Shown here: one piece after another, positions 55,877 through 63,668 of the stretch
Layout of the letters: every line of letters starts with the position of its first letter
How positions within the stretch are numbered: position 1 is the first letter of the stretch
From: MVYY01 sp012517575
GTDB lineage: Bacteria; Bacteroidota; Bacteroidia; Bacteroidales; Paludibacteraceae
Reading direction: 5' to 3'
NCBI GenBank assembly: GCA_031629035.1
Contig: JAVLUG010000016.1
Location: 182,580-246,579, forward strand
DNA: 64,000 nt
Notes under the pieces: model-generated
Seen by the model: only the letters and a program-made list of their open reading frames with translations
The model's database searches: none
Told to the model about the DNA's origin: nothing
Position numbers and translations under genes: made by a program

Positions 55877-56272
55877 TCACTCCAGATGTTTTCTGATGGA
55901 AGCTGCAATTTCGTTCATTTCTTCGGGAGACAATTCCAGTTTCGGATTTCTGAAATTCATGTCGTTTTCCTGTTGAATGGGAATAAGATGAACGTGAGCA
56001 TGAGGTACTTCCAGCCCAATGACCGCCATCCCCACCCGTTTGCAGGGGACTGCTTTTTCGATGGCAAAGGCAATTTTTTTTGCAAAAAGCATCAATCCCT
56101 GATAAGTTTCATCGTCCAACCGGAAAATATAATCTTCTTCTTTTTTTGGAATCACCAAAGTATGTCCTTTGGACAAGGGATGAATGTCGAGAAAAGCAAA
56201 AAAATGCTCGTCTTCTGCAATTTTATAACTCGGAATTTCTCCGGCTGCTATTTTACTGAAAATGGTTGCCAT
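55877..56272 (-). CDS. HIT family protein
   Basis: This 131-residue protein has the histidine triad motif in PHAHVHLIPI near residue 100 and the upstream segment KGHTLVIPKK. HIT proteins hydrolyse nucleotide phosphoramidates or adenylated compounds. It starts 26 nt after greA on the same strand, a conserved pair in Bacteroidetes. Confidence 0.92.
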   Translation of the reverse strand: MATIFSKIAAGEIPSYKIAEDEHFFAFLDIHPLSKGHTLVIPKKEEDYIFRLDDETYQGLMLFAKKIAFAIEKAVPCKRVGMAVIGLEVPHAHVHLIPIQQENDMNFRNPKLELSPEEMNEIAASIRKHLE

Positions 56273-56298
56273 GATTGTAAAAATTTTAGTGCCGTTTT

Positions 56299-56772
56299 TT
56301 ATAATGAAATATCGAGAATTTCAAATTCCTGCACACCATTTGGTACTGAAATTGATGTTTTTTCGCCTACTTTTTTCCCCAGCAAACCTTTGGCTATGGG
56401 AGTAGTTACCGATAATTTACCTTCTCTGATATTGGCCTCACTCTCTGAAACAATGGTGTAGGACATTACCTGATTGGTTCTGGTATTTTTTATGGTAACT
56501 TTAGTTAAAATTTGAACTTCACTGGTATCGATTTTCGATTCGTCAATCAAGCGTGCTGATGCAATGGTGTCCTTGAGAATGGCAATTTTCATTTCGAGCA
56601 TTCCCTGAGCTTCTTTTGCTGCATCGTATTCTGCATTTTCCGACAAATCGCCTTTGTCGCGAGCTTCGGCAATCTGCCTCGAGATGGCCGGGCGCTGGAC
56701 GTTTTCCAATTGATTCAATTCATCCACCAGTTTTTTGTAACCTTCAGCAGTCATGTATGTTACTGTTGCCAT
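56299..56772 (-). CDS. greA: Transcript cleavage factor GreA
   Basis: This 157-residue protein has the N-terminal coiled coil with DKGDLSENAEYDAAKEAQG (the acidic tip that activates cleavage) and the C-terminal FKBP-like domain (GLLGKKVGEKTSI, PNGVQEFEILDI). GreA rescues backtracked RNA polymerase. Its leader holds a promoter and a terminator-like hairpin, described separately. It is in an operon with HIT. Confidence 0.95.
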   Translation of the reverse strand: MATVTYMTAEGYKKLVDELNQLENVQRPAISRQIAEARDKGDLSENAEYDAAKEAQGMLEMKIAILKDTIASARLIDESKIDTSEVQILTKVTIKNTRTNQVMSYTIVSESEANIREGKLSVTTPIAKGLLGKKVGEKTSISVPNGVQEFEILDISL

Positions 56773-56804
56773 AGTTTTATTTTTTAGGTATAAATAAAAA
56801 ATAT

Positions 56805-56845
56805 AAAAACAAAAAGAATTCCAATCATCTAAAAGATCGGAACTC
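56805..56845 (-). terminator. Terminator-like hairpin inside the greA leader
   Basis: On the minus strand GAGTTCCGATC pairs with GATTGGAATTC (11 bp, two G-U pairs, 8-nt loop) and is followed by TTTTTGTTTTT. It lies between the greA promoter (56907-56879) and the start codon, so RNA ending here would be about 60-65 nt long. It could also end read-through from the upstream gene. Confidence 0.6.
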
Positions 56846-56878
56846 TCCTTGTTGTGTTTTTCAATGTTTATTTGACTA

Positions 56879-56907
56879 CAAATATAGTGTTTTTTTATGA
56901 TAACAAA
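56879..56907 (-). promoter_or_regulatory. Promoter of greA
   Basis: On the minus strand TTTG (56907-56904), a 17-nt spacer and TATATTTG (56886-56879) match the consensus fully. Transcription would begin around 56872, about 100 nt before the greA start. Confidence 0.65.
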
Positions 56908-56918
56908 AAAAATTGACT

Positions 56919-57347
56919 CTAATATTTCCTTTCAAAAATTACCGAATAGATGAAAGCTTTTTTTGCAGCTTCCGGCGAATCCAGTTCCAGTTGAATTGTA
57001 CCAGATTCTTCCGGTCTTTCTTCCTCTATCAGATGATGACTGTTTTCTATGGTAACTTTAACAGGATTCTTAATCCTGAGTTCTGAAGTATCGTTTCCGG
57101 CTGCATCGAAAGTAGGATAGGTATTTTCCTTTTTCTCGAAAGTCGGTTTTTGTGTGAATTTTTTTTCAACTTGGTCAAATCTTTTTTTTTCAACGACGGG
57201 CGAAAACTCTTTCTCTGTGGTTTGATCAAAAGGTTTTTTTTCTTCCGTTTTCTTTGCCTCGATTTTTTTCTTTTTTCTCATATTACTGAGCATCGCCACC
57301 GCGATGAGAATAAGAAATATGTAATTACCAAAGTCTTCCATAACCAT
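56919..57347 (-). CDS. Small membrane-anchored protein of unknown function
   Basis: This 142-residue protein (140 from the ATG at 57341) has one N-terminal hydrophobic segment (NYIFLILIAVAMLS, residues 6-19), then a highly charged middle rich in K and E, and a more ordered C-terminal part (IENSHHLIEEERPEESGTIQLELD, ending VIFERKY). No family was recognised. It lies upstream of greA on the same strand, with the greA promoter and hairpin in between. Confidence 0.6.
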   Translation of the reverse strand: MVMEDFGNYIFLILIAVAMLSNMRKKKKIEAKKTEEKKPFDQTTEKEFSPVVEKKRFDQVEKKFTQKPTFEKKENTYPTFDAAGNDTSELRIKNPVKVTIENSHHLIEEERPEESGTIQLELDSPEAAKKAFIYSVIFERKY

Positions 57348-57411
57348 AGTGTTTGAACGTTGGCAAAGTTATATTTTTTCTTGACAAAGAACAAATTTTT
57401 ACAATAAAACA

Positions 57412-57441
57412 ACAATGGGTAACTTCCCAGCCACCCATTGT
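57412..57441 (+). promoter_or_regulatory. Hairpin upstream of a tiny reading frame
   Basis: ACAATGGGT (57412-57420) pairs exactly with ACCCATTGT (57433-57441) around a 12-nt loop. No T run follows. A 12-codon frame begins 24 nt later. The structure is GC-richer than its surroundings, which suggests a folded RNA element or a protein site. Confidence 0.45.
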
Positions 57442-57464
57442 ACCTTTTAACCTAAACCTTAACT

Positions 57465-57503
57465 ATGAAAAATTTATCTGTTTGTTTACAGTTGCAAAGA
57501 TGA
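57465..57503 (+). CDS. Possible 12-residue leader peptide (MKNLSVCLQLQR)
   Basis: ATG at 57465 opens a 12-codon frame ending in TGA at 57501-57503. It is preceded by the hairpin at 57412-57441 and by TTAACCTAAACCTTAACT. No ribosome-binding feature can be tested, since this group lacks Shine-Dalgarno sites. Chance is possible; it is listed because of the hairpin just before it. Confidence 0.25.
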   Translation: MKNLSVCLQLQR

Positions 57504-57674
57504 AACTTAATTTTGAATATTGCAAACGTTTGCAAGAAATTTTTTATTTCTTTTTTCTTGTCTCTATTTCTTAAAAGTTTGTAAGTAAAAAGAAATCAAT
57601 GAAATAATGTGATTTTTAACATATAGTTAAATAAAGCTAAAAGGTTTTTAACCATAAATTCACCTATTATGTCG

Positions 57675-57682
57675 TACCTTTG
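57675..57682 (+). promoter_or_regulatory. -7 element upstream of miaB
   Basis: TACCTTTG matches TAnnTTTG, 24 nt before the miaB ATG. No TTTG lies 17-23 nt upstream, so the -33 part is unclear. Confidence 0.45.
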
Positions 57683-57706
57683 TGCACATTTTTTAAAGCA
57701 TGAATC

Positions 57707-59068
57707 ATGGAATTGAAAGAAAAAATAAATTCTTCCGTCACGGAAAATCAACCTAAGAAACTTTATATAGAAACATACGGCTGCCAAATGAATGTGGCCG
57801 ACAGTGAAGTGGTGGCTTCTATTATGCAAATGGATGGTTTTGTGCTTACCGAAAAAGTCTCGGAAGCCGATGCCGTGTTAATTAATACTTGCTCCATACG
57901 TGACAATGCCGAGCAACGGGTTTTCGAGCGGCTAAAATACTTACATTCTTTGAAACGAAAAAACAAACAGTTGATTTTAGGAGTTATTGGCTGCATGGCC
58001 GAACGAATGAAAGATGAATTAATTGAAAAACAGGGTGTGGATCTGGTTGTAGGGCCGGATGCATATCTCGATTTACCCAATTTAATGGGTGCAGTTGAAA
58101 AAGGTGAAAAAGCCATCAATATTCAGCTTTCGCGTACGGAAACTTATCAGGAGGTGATTCCTGCACGGCTGGGCGGACAAATTTCCGGATTTATTTCCAT
58201 TACGCGTGGCTGTAACAATTTTTGTTCCTATTGCATTGTGCCCTATACGCGGGGTAGAGAAAGAAGTCGCGATGTGGAAAGTATACTGAACGAATTGAAG
58301 GATTTGCAGCAGAAAAATTTTAAGGAAGTGACACTTTTGGGTCAAAACGTTAATTCTTATCGTGTGGAACAAGACGGAAAAATAATTGGATTTCCCGAAT
58401 TGCTCGAAATTGTGGCTCAGGCTGCCCCCGAAATGCGTTTTCGTTTTACCACTTCTCATCCGAAGGACATGAGTGACCGTACGCTCGAAACTATTGCACG
58501 CTATCCCAATTTATGCAGGTTTATTCATCTTCCTGTACAATCGGGAAGCAATAAAATTTTGCAGTTGATGAACCGCAAATATACGAGAGAATGGTATTTG
58601 GAACGCATTGCCGCCATCAGAAGAATTTTACCCGATGCTGCCATTGGAACAGATGTTTTTTGCGGGTTTCATAACGAAACGGAAGAAGATCATCAACAAA
58701 CACTATCATTGATGCGCGAAGTTGGTTTCGATATGGCTTTTACGTTTAAATATTCTGAACGTCCAGGAACTTATGCTGCGCGTCATTTGCCTGATAACGT
58801 GAGTGAAGAAGTGAAACTGCGACGGTTAAATGAGATTATCGCTTTACAGAATGAACTTTCGCTTGAAAGCAACTTGCGGGATGTCGGAAAAACTTTTGAA
58901 GTATTGGTTGAAGGCTATTCCAAACGTTCCAAAGAACAATTTTTCGGACGTACTTCACAAAACAAGGTAGTGATTTTTCCTCGACAGGGAAGGCGAATAG
59001 GCGAAACGGTGAAGGTGAGAATAAATTCGGCTTCGTCGGCAACTTTATTCGGAGAAGTTGAAAATTGA
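57707..59068 (+). CDS. miaB: tRNA-2-methylthio-N6-dimethylallyladenosine synthase
   Basis: This 453-residue radical-SAM methylthiotransferase modifies A37 of tRNAs reading UNN codons. The N-terminal UPF0004 domain has ETYGCQMNVADSE and VLINTCSIR, the radical-SAM cluster is CNNFCSYCIVPYTRGRERSR (CxxxCxxC), and a C-terminal TRAM domain ends the protein. Its stop is followed by more than 900 nt without a confirmed gene. Confidence 0.96.
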   Translation: MELKEKINSSVTENQPKKLYIETYGCQMNVADSEVVASIMQMDGFVLTEKVSEADAVLINTCSIRDNAEQRVFERLKYLHSLKRKNKQLILGVIGCMAERMKDELIEKQGVDLVVGPDAYLDLPNLMGAVEKGEKAINIQLSRTETYQEVIPARLGGQISGFISITRGCNNFCSYCIVPYTRGRERSRDVESILNELKDLQQKNFKEVTLLGQNVNSYRVEQDGKIIGFPELLEIVAQAAPEMRFRFTTSHPKDMSDRTLETIARYPNLCRFIHLPVQSGSNKILQLMNRKYTREWYLERIAAIRRILPDAAIGTDVFCGFHNETEEDHQQTLSLMREVGFDMAFTFKYSERPGTYAARHLPDNVSEEVKLRRLNEIIALQNELSLESNLRDVGKTFEVLVEGYSKRSKEQFFGRTSQNKVVIFPRQGRRIGETVKVRINSASSATLFGEVEN

Positions 59069-59263
59069 TTGACAAATCGAAAGATTTTTACACCTTTAGT
59101 TAATTTTTTTGGGAATTGATCGGTTATTTTTTATACGATACCATCATACAGGAATGAAAGGAAGCAAAACTTTTCAACAAAAACCATTAGACTTTGTATG
59201 CGATGGTTCAGCTTTTTTTGACAAAATGCATTGTGTGAAAGAATATTAAACTTTAACATATTT
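59069..59263. other. Intergenic stretch after miaB
   Basis: These 195 nt are AT-rich and show no reading frame, promoter box or hairpin that I can support. They adjoin a gene remnant and a MITE-like element. Confidence 0.5.
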
Positions 59264-59443
59264 TCACAAGATAGCTGAAGTTATGACTTTTTCGAAGGAG
59301 ATGCGGTTCATTGAAAAAAATTCCGTATAGTCCCATTTAACCATCCAATTTTGTTGTCCTACAAAAGCAGCTCCTAACTCGGAACTTTCAACTGAATGAG
59401 ATCCTTGTTTTTCTATCGCTGGACAAGGAGTATTCTGTAAAGT
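59264..59443 (-). pseudogene. C-terminal gene remnant next to the MITE-like element
   Basis: On the minus strand a 59-codon open stretch runs into the left end of the MITE-like element and stops at TGA 59266-59264. It reads NTPCPAIEKQG, ESSELGAAFVGQQN and WMVKWDYTEFFS, which looks protein-like rather than random. There is no start codon before the element. It may be the tail of a gene broken by the insertion, or a short conserved sequence that travels with such elements. Identity is unknown. Confidence 0.4.
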
Positions 59444-59682
59444 TAACGTGAGTTCGATATAAGAATATTATAAGTAATTAAAAACAAGCTAATAAGGTTG
59501 ATGAAAAGGAAGTATTCATGTGTTACTAAGGTTAGTGGTGTCAAATAAGGGCTTTATATTCACAAAACGAACTTTTTTTTTAATAAAACCTTAGTAACAT
59601 TAATCAACAACAAGAATAAACCTTATTAATTATCAACTTTTTTATGATTAAAACAGGTAATCATTATATCGAATTCACGTTA
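59444..59682. mobile_element. MITE-like palindromic element, copy A
   Basis: The element is bounded by 19-bp ends: TAACGTGAGTTCGATATAA on the left and TTATATCGAATTCACGTTA on the right, 18 of 19 positions complementary. TA sits at both tips, as expected for TA-targeting (IS630/mariner-type) transposition. Inner inverted pairs (AATAAGG and CCTTATT; GTTACTAAGGTT and AACCTTAGTAAC) make the whole unit foldable into a long hairpin. It encodes nothing. An inverted second copy lies at 63669-63880. Confidence 0.75.
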
Positions 59683-59759
59683 TTTTCTTGTTTTAAAAAA
59701 CAAAAATTGATTTATCTTGTTTTAAATAAAAAAGGGTGAATTACTCGATACAATTTTAG

Positions 59760-59786
59760 TTGTTTATATATATATATATATATTTG
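59760..59786 (+). promoter_or_regulatory. Promoter of the LamG/T9SS gene, with a TA-repeat spacer
   Basis: TTG (59760-59762), a 16-nt spacer and TATATTTG (59779-59786) form a Bacteroidetes-type promoter whose spacer is almost entirely TA repeat. The spacer is a little shorter than the 17-19 nt seen at the best promoters in this window. The leader would be about 180 nt long. Confidence 0.6.
59765..59782 (+). repeat. (TA)9 microsatellite within the promoter
   Basis: Nine uninterrupted TA units fill the gap between the -33 and -7 boxes and run into the -7 element itself. Gain or loss of units by slippage would change the spacing in 2-nt steps. Confidence 0.9.
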
Positions 59787-59878
59787 CAGCATTATATACA
59801 AGGTTGTTTGATGGTTAAGAAAATAAATAAACAACGCAAATTCAAGTAATTGAACAACTTTTTGTGAGAGAACAAGAA

Positions 59879-59907
59879 GAATTTCTTTTAAAACAGAAAA
59901 GAAATTC
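59879..59907 (+). promoter_or_regulatory. Hairpin in the leader of the LamG/T9SS gene
   Basis: GAATTTCTTTT (59879-59889) pairs exactly with AAAAGAAATTC (59897-59907) around a 7-nt loop, 69 nt before the start codon. No T run follows. It may affect stability or translation of the message. Confidence 0.4.
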
Positions 59908-59975
59908 CGGCGATAGTTAAATCATGATTAGATTGAATCTTAAACATATTATTCATTTTAAAAAATTGAACTGTC

Positions 59976-62291
59976 ATGAAAAATTTATTTTACACTCTTC
60001 GTCTGCTGTTACCGTCCACTTTTTTGTTTCTTTTTTTGTTTAACTTTTCTTTTTTTTCTGAAATATCGGCGCAAGGTTCCGGTAAAGCATTGAATTTTAA
60101 TGGGACGTATCAGTATGTTTCTGTCCCTGATGCACTTAGTTTAAATGTAACCAATGCCATGACATTGGAAGCATGGATGAAGCCTACAGGAGAAAATTGG
60201 AACTATCAGGTTCCTGTTACTTTGAGTCCTGCTACTCCGGTAGCTGATTATCAAGTGAAAGTCGAATTAACCACTTCCAATTTTAATTATGCTCACACCA
60301 AAAGCGACGGGAGCGATATCCGTTTTTACGATGGAAATGGAACAGAATTAAGTTACTGGATAGAAAACTGGAATACTTCTGGAACTTCAATAATCTGGGT
60401 AAAAGTTCCAACTGCAAGCACAACTGACATTTTTATGTATTATGGAAATTCTTCTGCGAGTTCTTTAAGCAATGGAGATAATACTTTTGAGTTTTTTGAT
60501 GATTTTGAAGAGACAAGTTTGAAGTCAGGATGGACTTTCTGGAACCCTGGAGGAGACGATGGCTATTCACTAACTGAAAGACCGGGCTGGTTGAGAATAA
60601 AAGTAAATGGAGATTCAGATTCATGGTCAGGGGTAGCGAATGCTCCTTTTGTATATTGGACTCATCCAAACCCAAATACCAATTTTGTTACTCAAACAAA
60701 AGAAGATGCAACCGGTATAGATAATAGGTATCGCCACTCCTTGCTTGCTTATATAAGAAGTTTTGACGCAGGATCCTATAACAAAGGCTATTTTGGCTCT
60801 TGTGAGTCGGCAACTACAGTAAAATTTGAAGCTGACGGCCATCGAGGTTCGCAATGTACTACGGGGCAGGCGATTCATTGTACAAGATTCAGAAAGGATG
60901 CATCTAAACTATATTACGACTGGAGTAATGACGGAATATCCTGGAATAACTGTGGCTCGTACACGCTCCCCACAATTCCATCCTATTGGGGATTGGGCGG
61001 AAAATCATGGAACGGAGGAGGAAGCTTTAATGCCGATTTCGATTATTTCTTCGTTCGCAAATACGCTTCGTCTGAGCCTGTCGCAACCGTTGGAAATGAA
61101 ACCGCACCAGGAATTTCAAAGGCAGGAGCTTATGGAATTGGTGCAAACACAACAACTGCCTTTGTCTCCATAAACAATCAGACCATTTCAGGGGAAATTT
61201 CTTCAGGATGGAATCATATTGCTCAAACGTATGATGGTTCAACACAGAAATTATACCTAAATGGAAATTTAACAGCAAGCTCAGAGTTAACAGAAAACAT
61301 CAATTCAAATTCCAATAACTTAATGATTGGGAACTTATTCAATGGCACAATCGATGAGATTAGGATTTGGAATGTAGCCCGCACGGAAGAAGAAATTCGG
61401 GCAAATATGTGTAAGAAACTTACTGGCAGTGAAAGCGGATTAATTGGTTATTGGCGTTTGGACGAAGGAAGCGGAACAACCGCCAATGATGCAACATCGA
61501 ATGACAACCATGGAACGCTTATCAATTCACCATCGTGGGTATGGTCAGGTGCAGCCATTGGGGATGAAAGCGCTTTTGATTATGAAGGAACCATTCCGGC
61601 AGATTTTTCGGTAAATCTTGCTCATAGCGATGGAGACAATCTCACCGTAACCGGAGATGGCGGAACAATTAGCGGTATACAGGTTTATCGCGTTGATGCC
61701 AATTCCATGCGGGAAGGTTCTATTAAACCTGAATCATCGTGGACTATGACCCCACAACACTATTGGGGTGTTTTGTCAATCGGAACCGGTTCTTCCTACT
61801 CCCTCACTTACAACTATACGGGACATCCCGGCATTGGTGATGAAAGTGATTTGGGATTGGCAAAAAGAGATGATTTTTCCGACAATTCGTGGGAAGATGC
61901 CAACGCAACTTTGGATACCGAAAGTAACACGCTTGCTTTAACTAACCAAAGTGGGACAGAGTACGCCCTTGGTTCGAAAACAGGGAAAAACACGTTTATC
62001 GTTACCCAATTAAGTGAATTGAAACCGGCTGATTTTTCTTTGTTTCAAAATCAACCCAATCCATTTGCTATCAGCACACTGATTAGCTACGAGCTGGCTG
62101 AAAAATGCAGGGTTACTTTTAAATTATATGATATATGTGGTCGGGAAATTTTAAACCTTTATCAAGGTGAACAAAATGTCGGGAAATATAAAATAATGTT
62201 GAACGGAACGAATTTAGCGGGCGGTATTTATTTCTATCAGTTGCAAGCCGGAAACTTCAAGCAAGTGAAAAAGTTGTTGTTGATTAAGTAA
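59976..62291 (+). CDS. Secreted LamG/DUF2341 protein with a type IX sorting domain
   Basis: The 771-residue protein has a signal peptide (residues 1-33), the N-terminal half of a LamG domain (34-75), then a DUF2341 module and a second beta-sandwich (about 76-375), then the other half of the LamG domain (about 380-530: GAYGIGANTTTAFVSIN, GWNHIAQTYDGSTQKLYLNG, IDEIRIWNVARTEEEI). A region of about 150 residues follows, and the last 80 residues form a T9SS C-terminal signal (QNQPNPFAISTLISYEL, ending KQVKKLLLIK). It should be exported to the surface, perhaps to bind glycan or matrix. The promoter spacer is a TA repeat, so expression may vary. Confidence 0.85.
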   Translation: MKNLFYTLRLLLPSTFLFLFLFNFSFFSEISAQGSGKALNFNGTYQYVSVPDALSLNVTNAMTLEAWMKPTGENWNYQVPVTLSPATPVADYQVKVELTTSNFNYAHTKSDGSDIRFYDGNGTELSYWIENWNTSGTSIIWVKVPTASTTDIFMYYGNSSASSLSNGDNTFEFFDDFEETSLKSGWTFWNPGGDDGYSLTERPGWLRIKVNGDSDSWSGVANAPFVYWTHPNPNTNFVTQTKEDATGIDNRYRHSLLAYIRSFDAGSYNKGYFGSCESATTVKFEADGHRGSQCTTGQAIHCTRFRKDASKLYYDWSNDGISWNNCGSYTLPTIPSYWGLGGKSWNGGGSFNADFDYFFVRKYASSEPVATVGNETAPGISKAGAYGIGANTTTAFVSINNQTISGEISSGWNHIAQTYDGSTQKLYLNGNLTASSELTENINSNSNNLMIGNLFNGTIDEIRIWNVARTEEEIRANMCKKLTGSESGLIGYWRLDEGSGTTANDATSNDNHGTLINSPSWVWSGAAIGDESAFDYEGTIPADFSVNLAHSDGDNLTVTGDGGTISGIQVYRVDANSMREGSIKPESSWTMTPQHYWGVLSIGTGSSYSLTYNYTGHPGIGDESDLGLAKRDDFSDNSWEDANATLDTESNTLALTNQSGTEYALGSKTGKNTFIVTQLSELKPADFSLFQNQPNPFAISTLISYELAEKCRVTFKLYDICGREILNLYQGEQNVGKYKIMLNGTNLAGGIYFYQLQAGNFKQVKKLLLIK

Positions 62292-62703
62292 ATATTGAAC
62301 GACACTATTTCACAGAGAGTGTAAATTCAATAGTTCATTAAATTTTTATTAATATCTTTTTATCAGATAATTATATTCTTCATTTTGAAAAGCAATTTAT
62401 AGTACTGATTATCAATTAGTAAAAAAGAACTTTTCGAAATAACATTAAATTATATCTTTATATCTGCCGATAATTAATATCAAAGAATGATAAGTCTTAT
62501 AATTAAATAGAAGTTTAACCTTAAAAAATACTATTTCGAAAACAAAAATTACTTTTTTAATCATGATACTGGCAATTTTCTCGACTTGTCTATCTGCTCA
62601 GCCAAATGCATTGAACAAGCGTGAAAAGTTACATTCGCAATTTCTGATAGAACAAATCCTTATTGAATGTTGAGCGGTATTATGCTAAAACAAGTGTAAC
62701 CCA
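62292..62703. other. Intergenic region between the LamG gene and the B3/B4 gene
   Basis: These 412 nt are AT-rich with no gene of normal size. They contain a 36-codon frame (62563-62673) that resembles the start of a secreted protein. No promoter or terminator of good quality was found. Confidence 0.5.
62563..62673 (+). pseudogene. Possible remnant of a secreted protein, or small secreted peptide
   Basis: The 36-codon frame from ATG 62563 reads MILAIFSTCLSAQPNALNK and ends ILIEC then TGA. The first part is a signal-peptide-like hydrophobic stretch ending in SAQ, a common Bacteroidetes cleavage site. The open frame extends upstream through SKTKITFLI without an ATG. It looks like the truncated 5' end of a decayed gene, but a real small secreted peptide cannot be excluded. 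Confidence 0.35.
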
Positions 62704-63363
62704 ATGGACATCATCATTAGTGAACTTATTCGTCGGGCTTGCCCTCAGTTGACTTTAAGCATAATCACCTGCGAGGTAGAAAATTCAGAAACACCCCGCG
62801 ATTTGTGGCAAGAAATAGAAGAGGAAATGGAGAAAATTTCTTTAATTTTCACGTTGGAAAATATAAAAATGCGTCCCGAAATTTCCGCTACGCGCCAAGT
62901 TTACAAAAAGTTGGGTAAGGATCCAAATCGCTATCGTCCTTCGGCCGAAGCTTTGTGCAGAAGGATTTGCAAAGGAGTGGGCATTCAGCGCGTAAACACA
63001 TTGGTGGATATAATCAATCTGATTTCCATCCGAAGCGGATTCTCCATTGGAGGGTTTGATGCAGAAAAAATTCAGGGAGACCTTCAACTCGAAGTGGGAA
63101 CTGCAAACGATATTTTTCAAGCAATTGGTCGCGGCATTTTGAATGTGGAAGGATTACCGCTTTTCAAAGATGCTGCCGGAGGCATTGGAACACCTACCAG
63201 CGACAATGAACGAACCAAATTAACGATGGAAACTCGTCGTTTGTTAATGATTATAAACGGTTATAGCGGAGAAAAAGGGTTGCAAGAAGCGTCCGAGCAG
63301 GCCAAAATGTTGCTCGAAAAATATGCTGAAGCAAAAGAAGTGAATATTACATTTGTCAAATAA
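62704..63363 (+). CDS. B3/B4 domain protein
   Basis: This 219-residue protein consists of a B3/B4 domain like that of phenylalanyl-tRNA synthetase beta, as seen in free-standing proteins: MRPEISATRQVYKKLGKDPNRYRPSAEALCRRI and NLISIRSGFSIGGFDAEKI are the family segments. Free-standing B3/B4 proteins may edit mischarged tRNA or bind amino acids; the function here is unproven. Its stop abuts the stop of xseB (zero gap). Confidence 0.88.
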   Translation: MDIIISELIRRACPQLTLSIITCEVENSETPRDLWQEIEEEMEKISLIFTLENIKMRPEISATRQVYKKLGKDPNRYRPSAEALCRRICKGVGIQRVNTLVDIINLISIRSGFSIGGFDAEKIQGDLQLEVGTANDIFQAIGRGILNVEGLPLFKDAAGGIGTPTSDNERTKLTMETRRLLMIINGYSGEKGLQEASEQAKMLLEKYAEAKEVNITFVK

Positions 63364-63567
63364 TTATTCTTCCAGTTCAGAAAGCAGTTTCTCCAAATTT
63401 TCATCCAGTACGTGCAGCTGTTTCTTACATATTTCCAATAATTCGGAAGCCCGTTTCACTTTCTGAGCTATTTCTTCCATGTTGATGTCCGAGTTATTTT
63501 CCAGTTCAGCAAGAATATTATCCAGTTCAGCAATGGCTTCGTCGTAAGATAGTTTATTGTTGGTCAT
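63364..63567 (-). CDS. xseB: Exodeoxyribonuclease VII small subunit
   Basis: This 67-residue protein matches XseB: LSYDEAIAELDNILAELEN at the start, then MEEIAQKVKRASELLEICKKQL, with the usual length and all-helical pattern. XseB pairs with XseA to degrade single-stranded DNA. Genomes often place xseA just upstream; here no xseA is seen within 430 nt, and a MITE-like element occupies that side. A TATTTTTG at 63630-63623 (minus) is a plausible -7 element. Confidence 0.93.
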   Translation of the reverse strand: MTNNKLSYDEAIAELDNILAELENNSDINMEEIAQKVKRASELLEICKKQLHVLDENLEKLLSELEE

Positions 63568-63668
63568 ATTATTGTTAAAATATTGTTTTTTGCAGGCAAA
63601 ACATAAACCCAGATTACGTATTCAAAAATATTAAATATCATTTCTGCAACTCAATGAACTATGTAATT

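Larger units (their letters stand above)
57348..57706. other. Intergenic region upstream of miaB
   Basis: These 359 nt lie between the divergent starts of the small membrane gene and miaB. They hold a GC-richer hairpin (57412-57441), a 12-codon reading frame (57465-57503) and a -7 element (57675-57682). The rest is AT-rich with no further signal. Confidence 0.6.
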
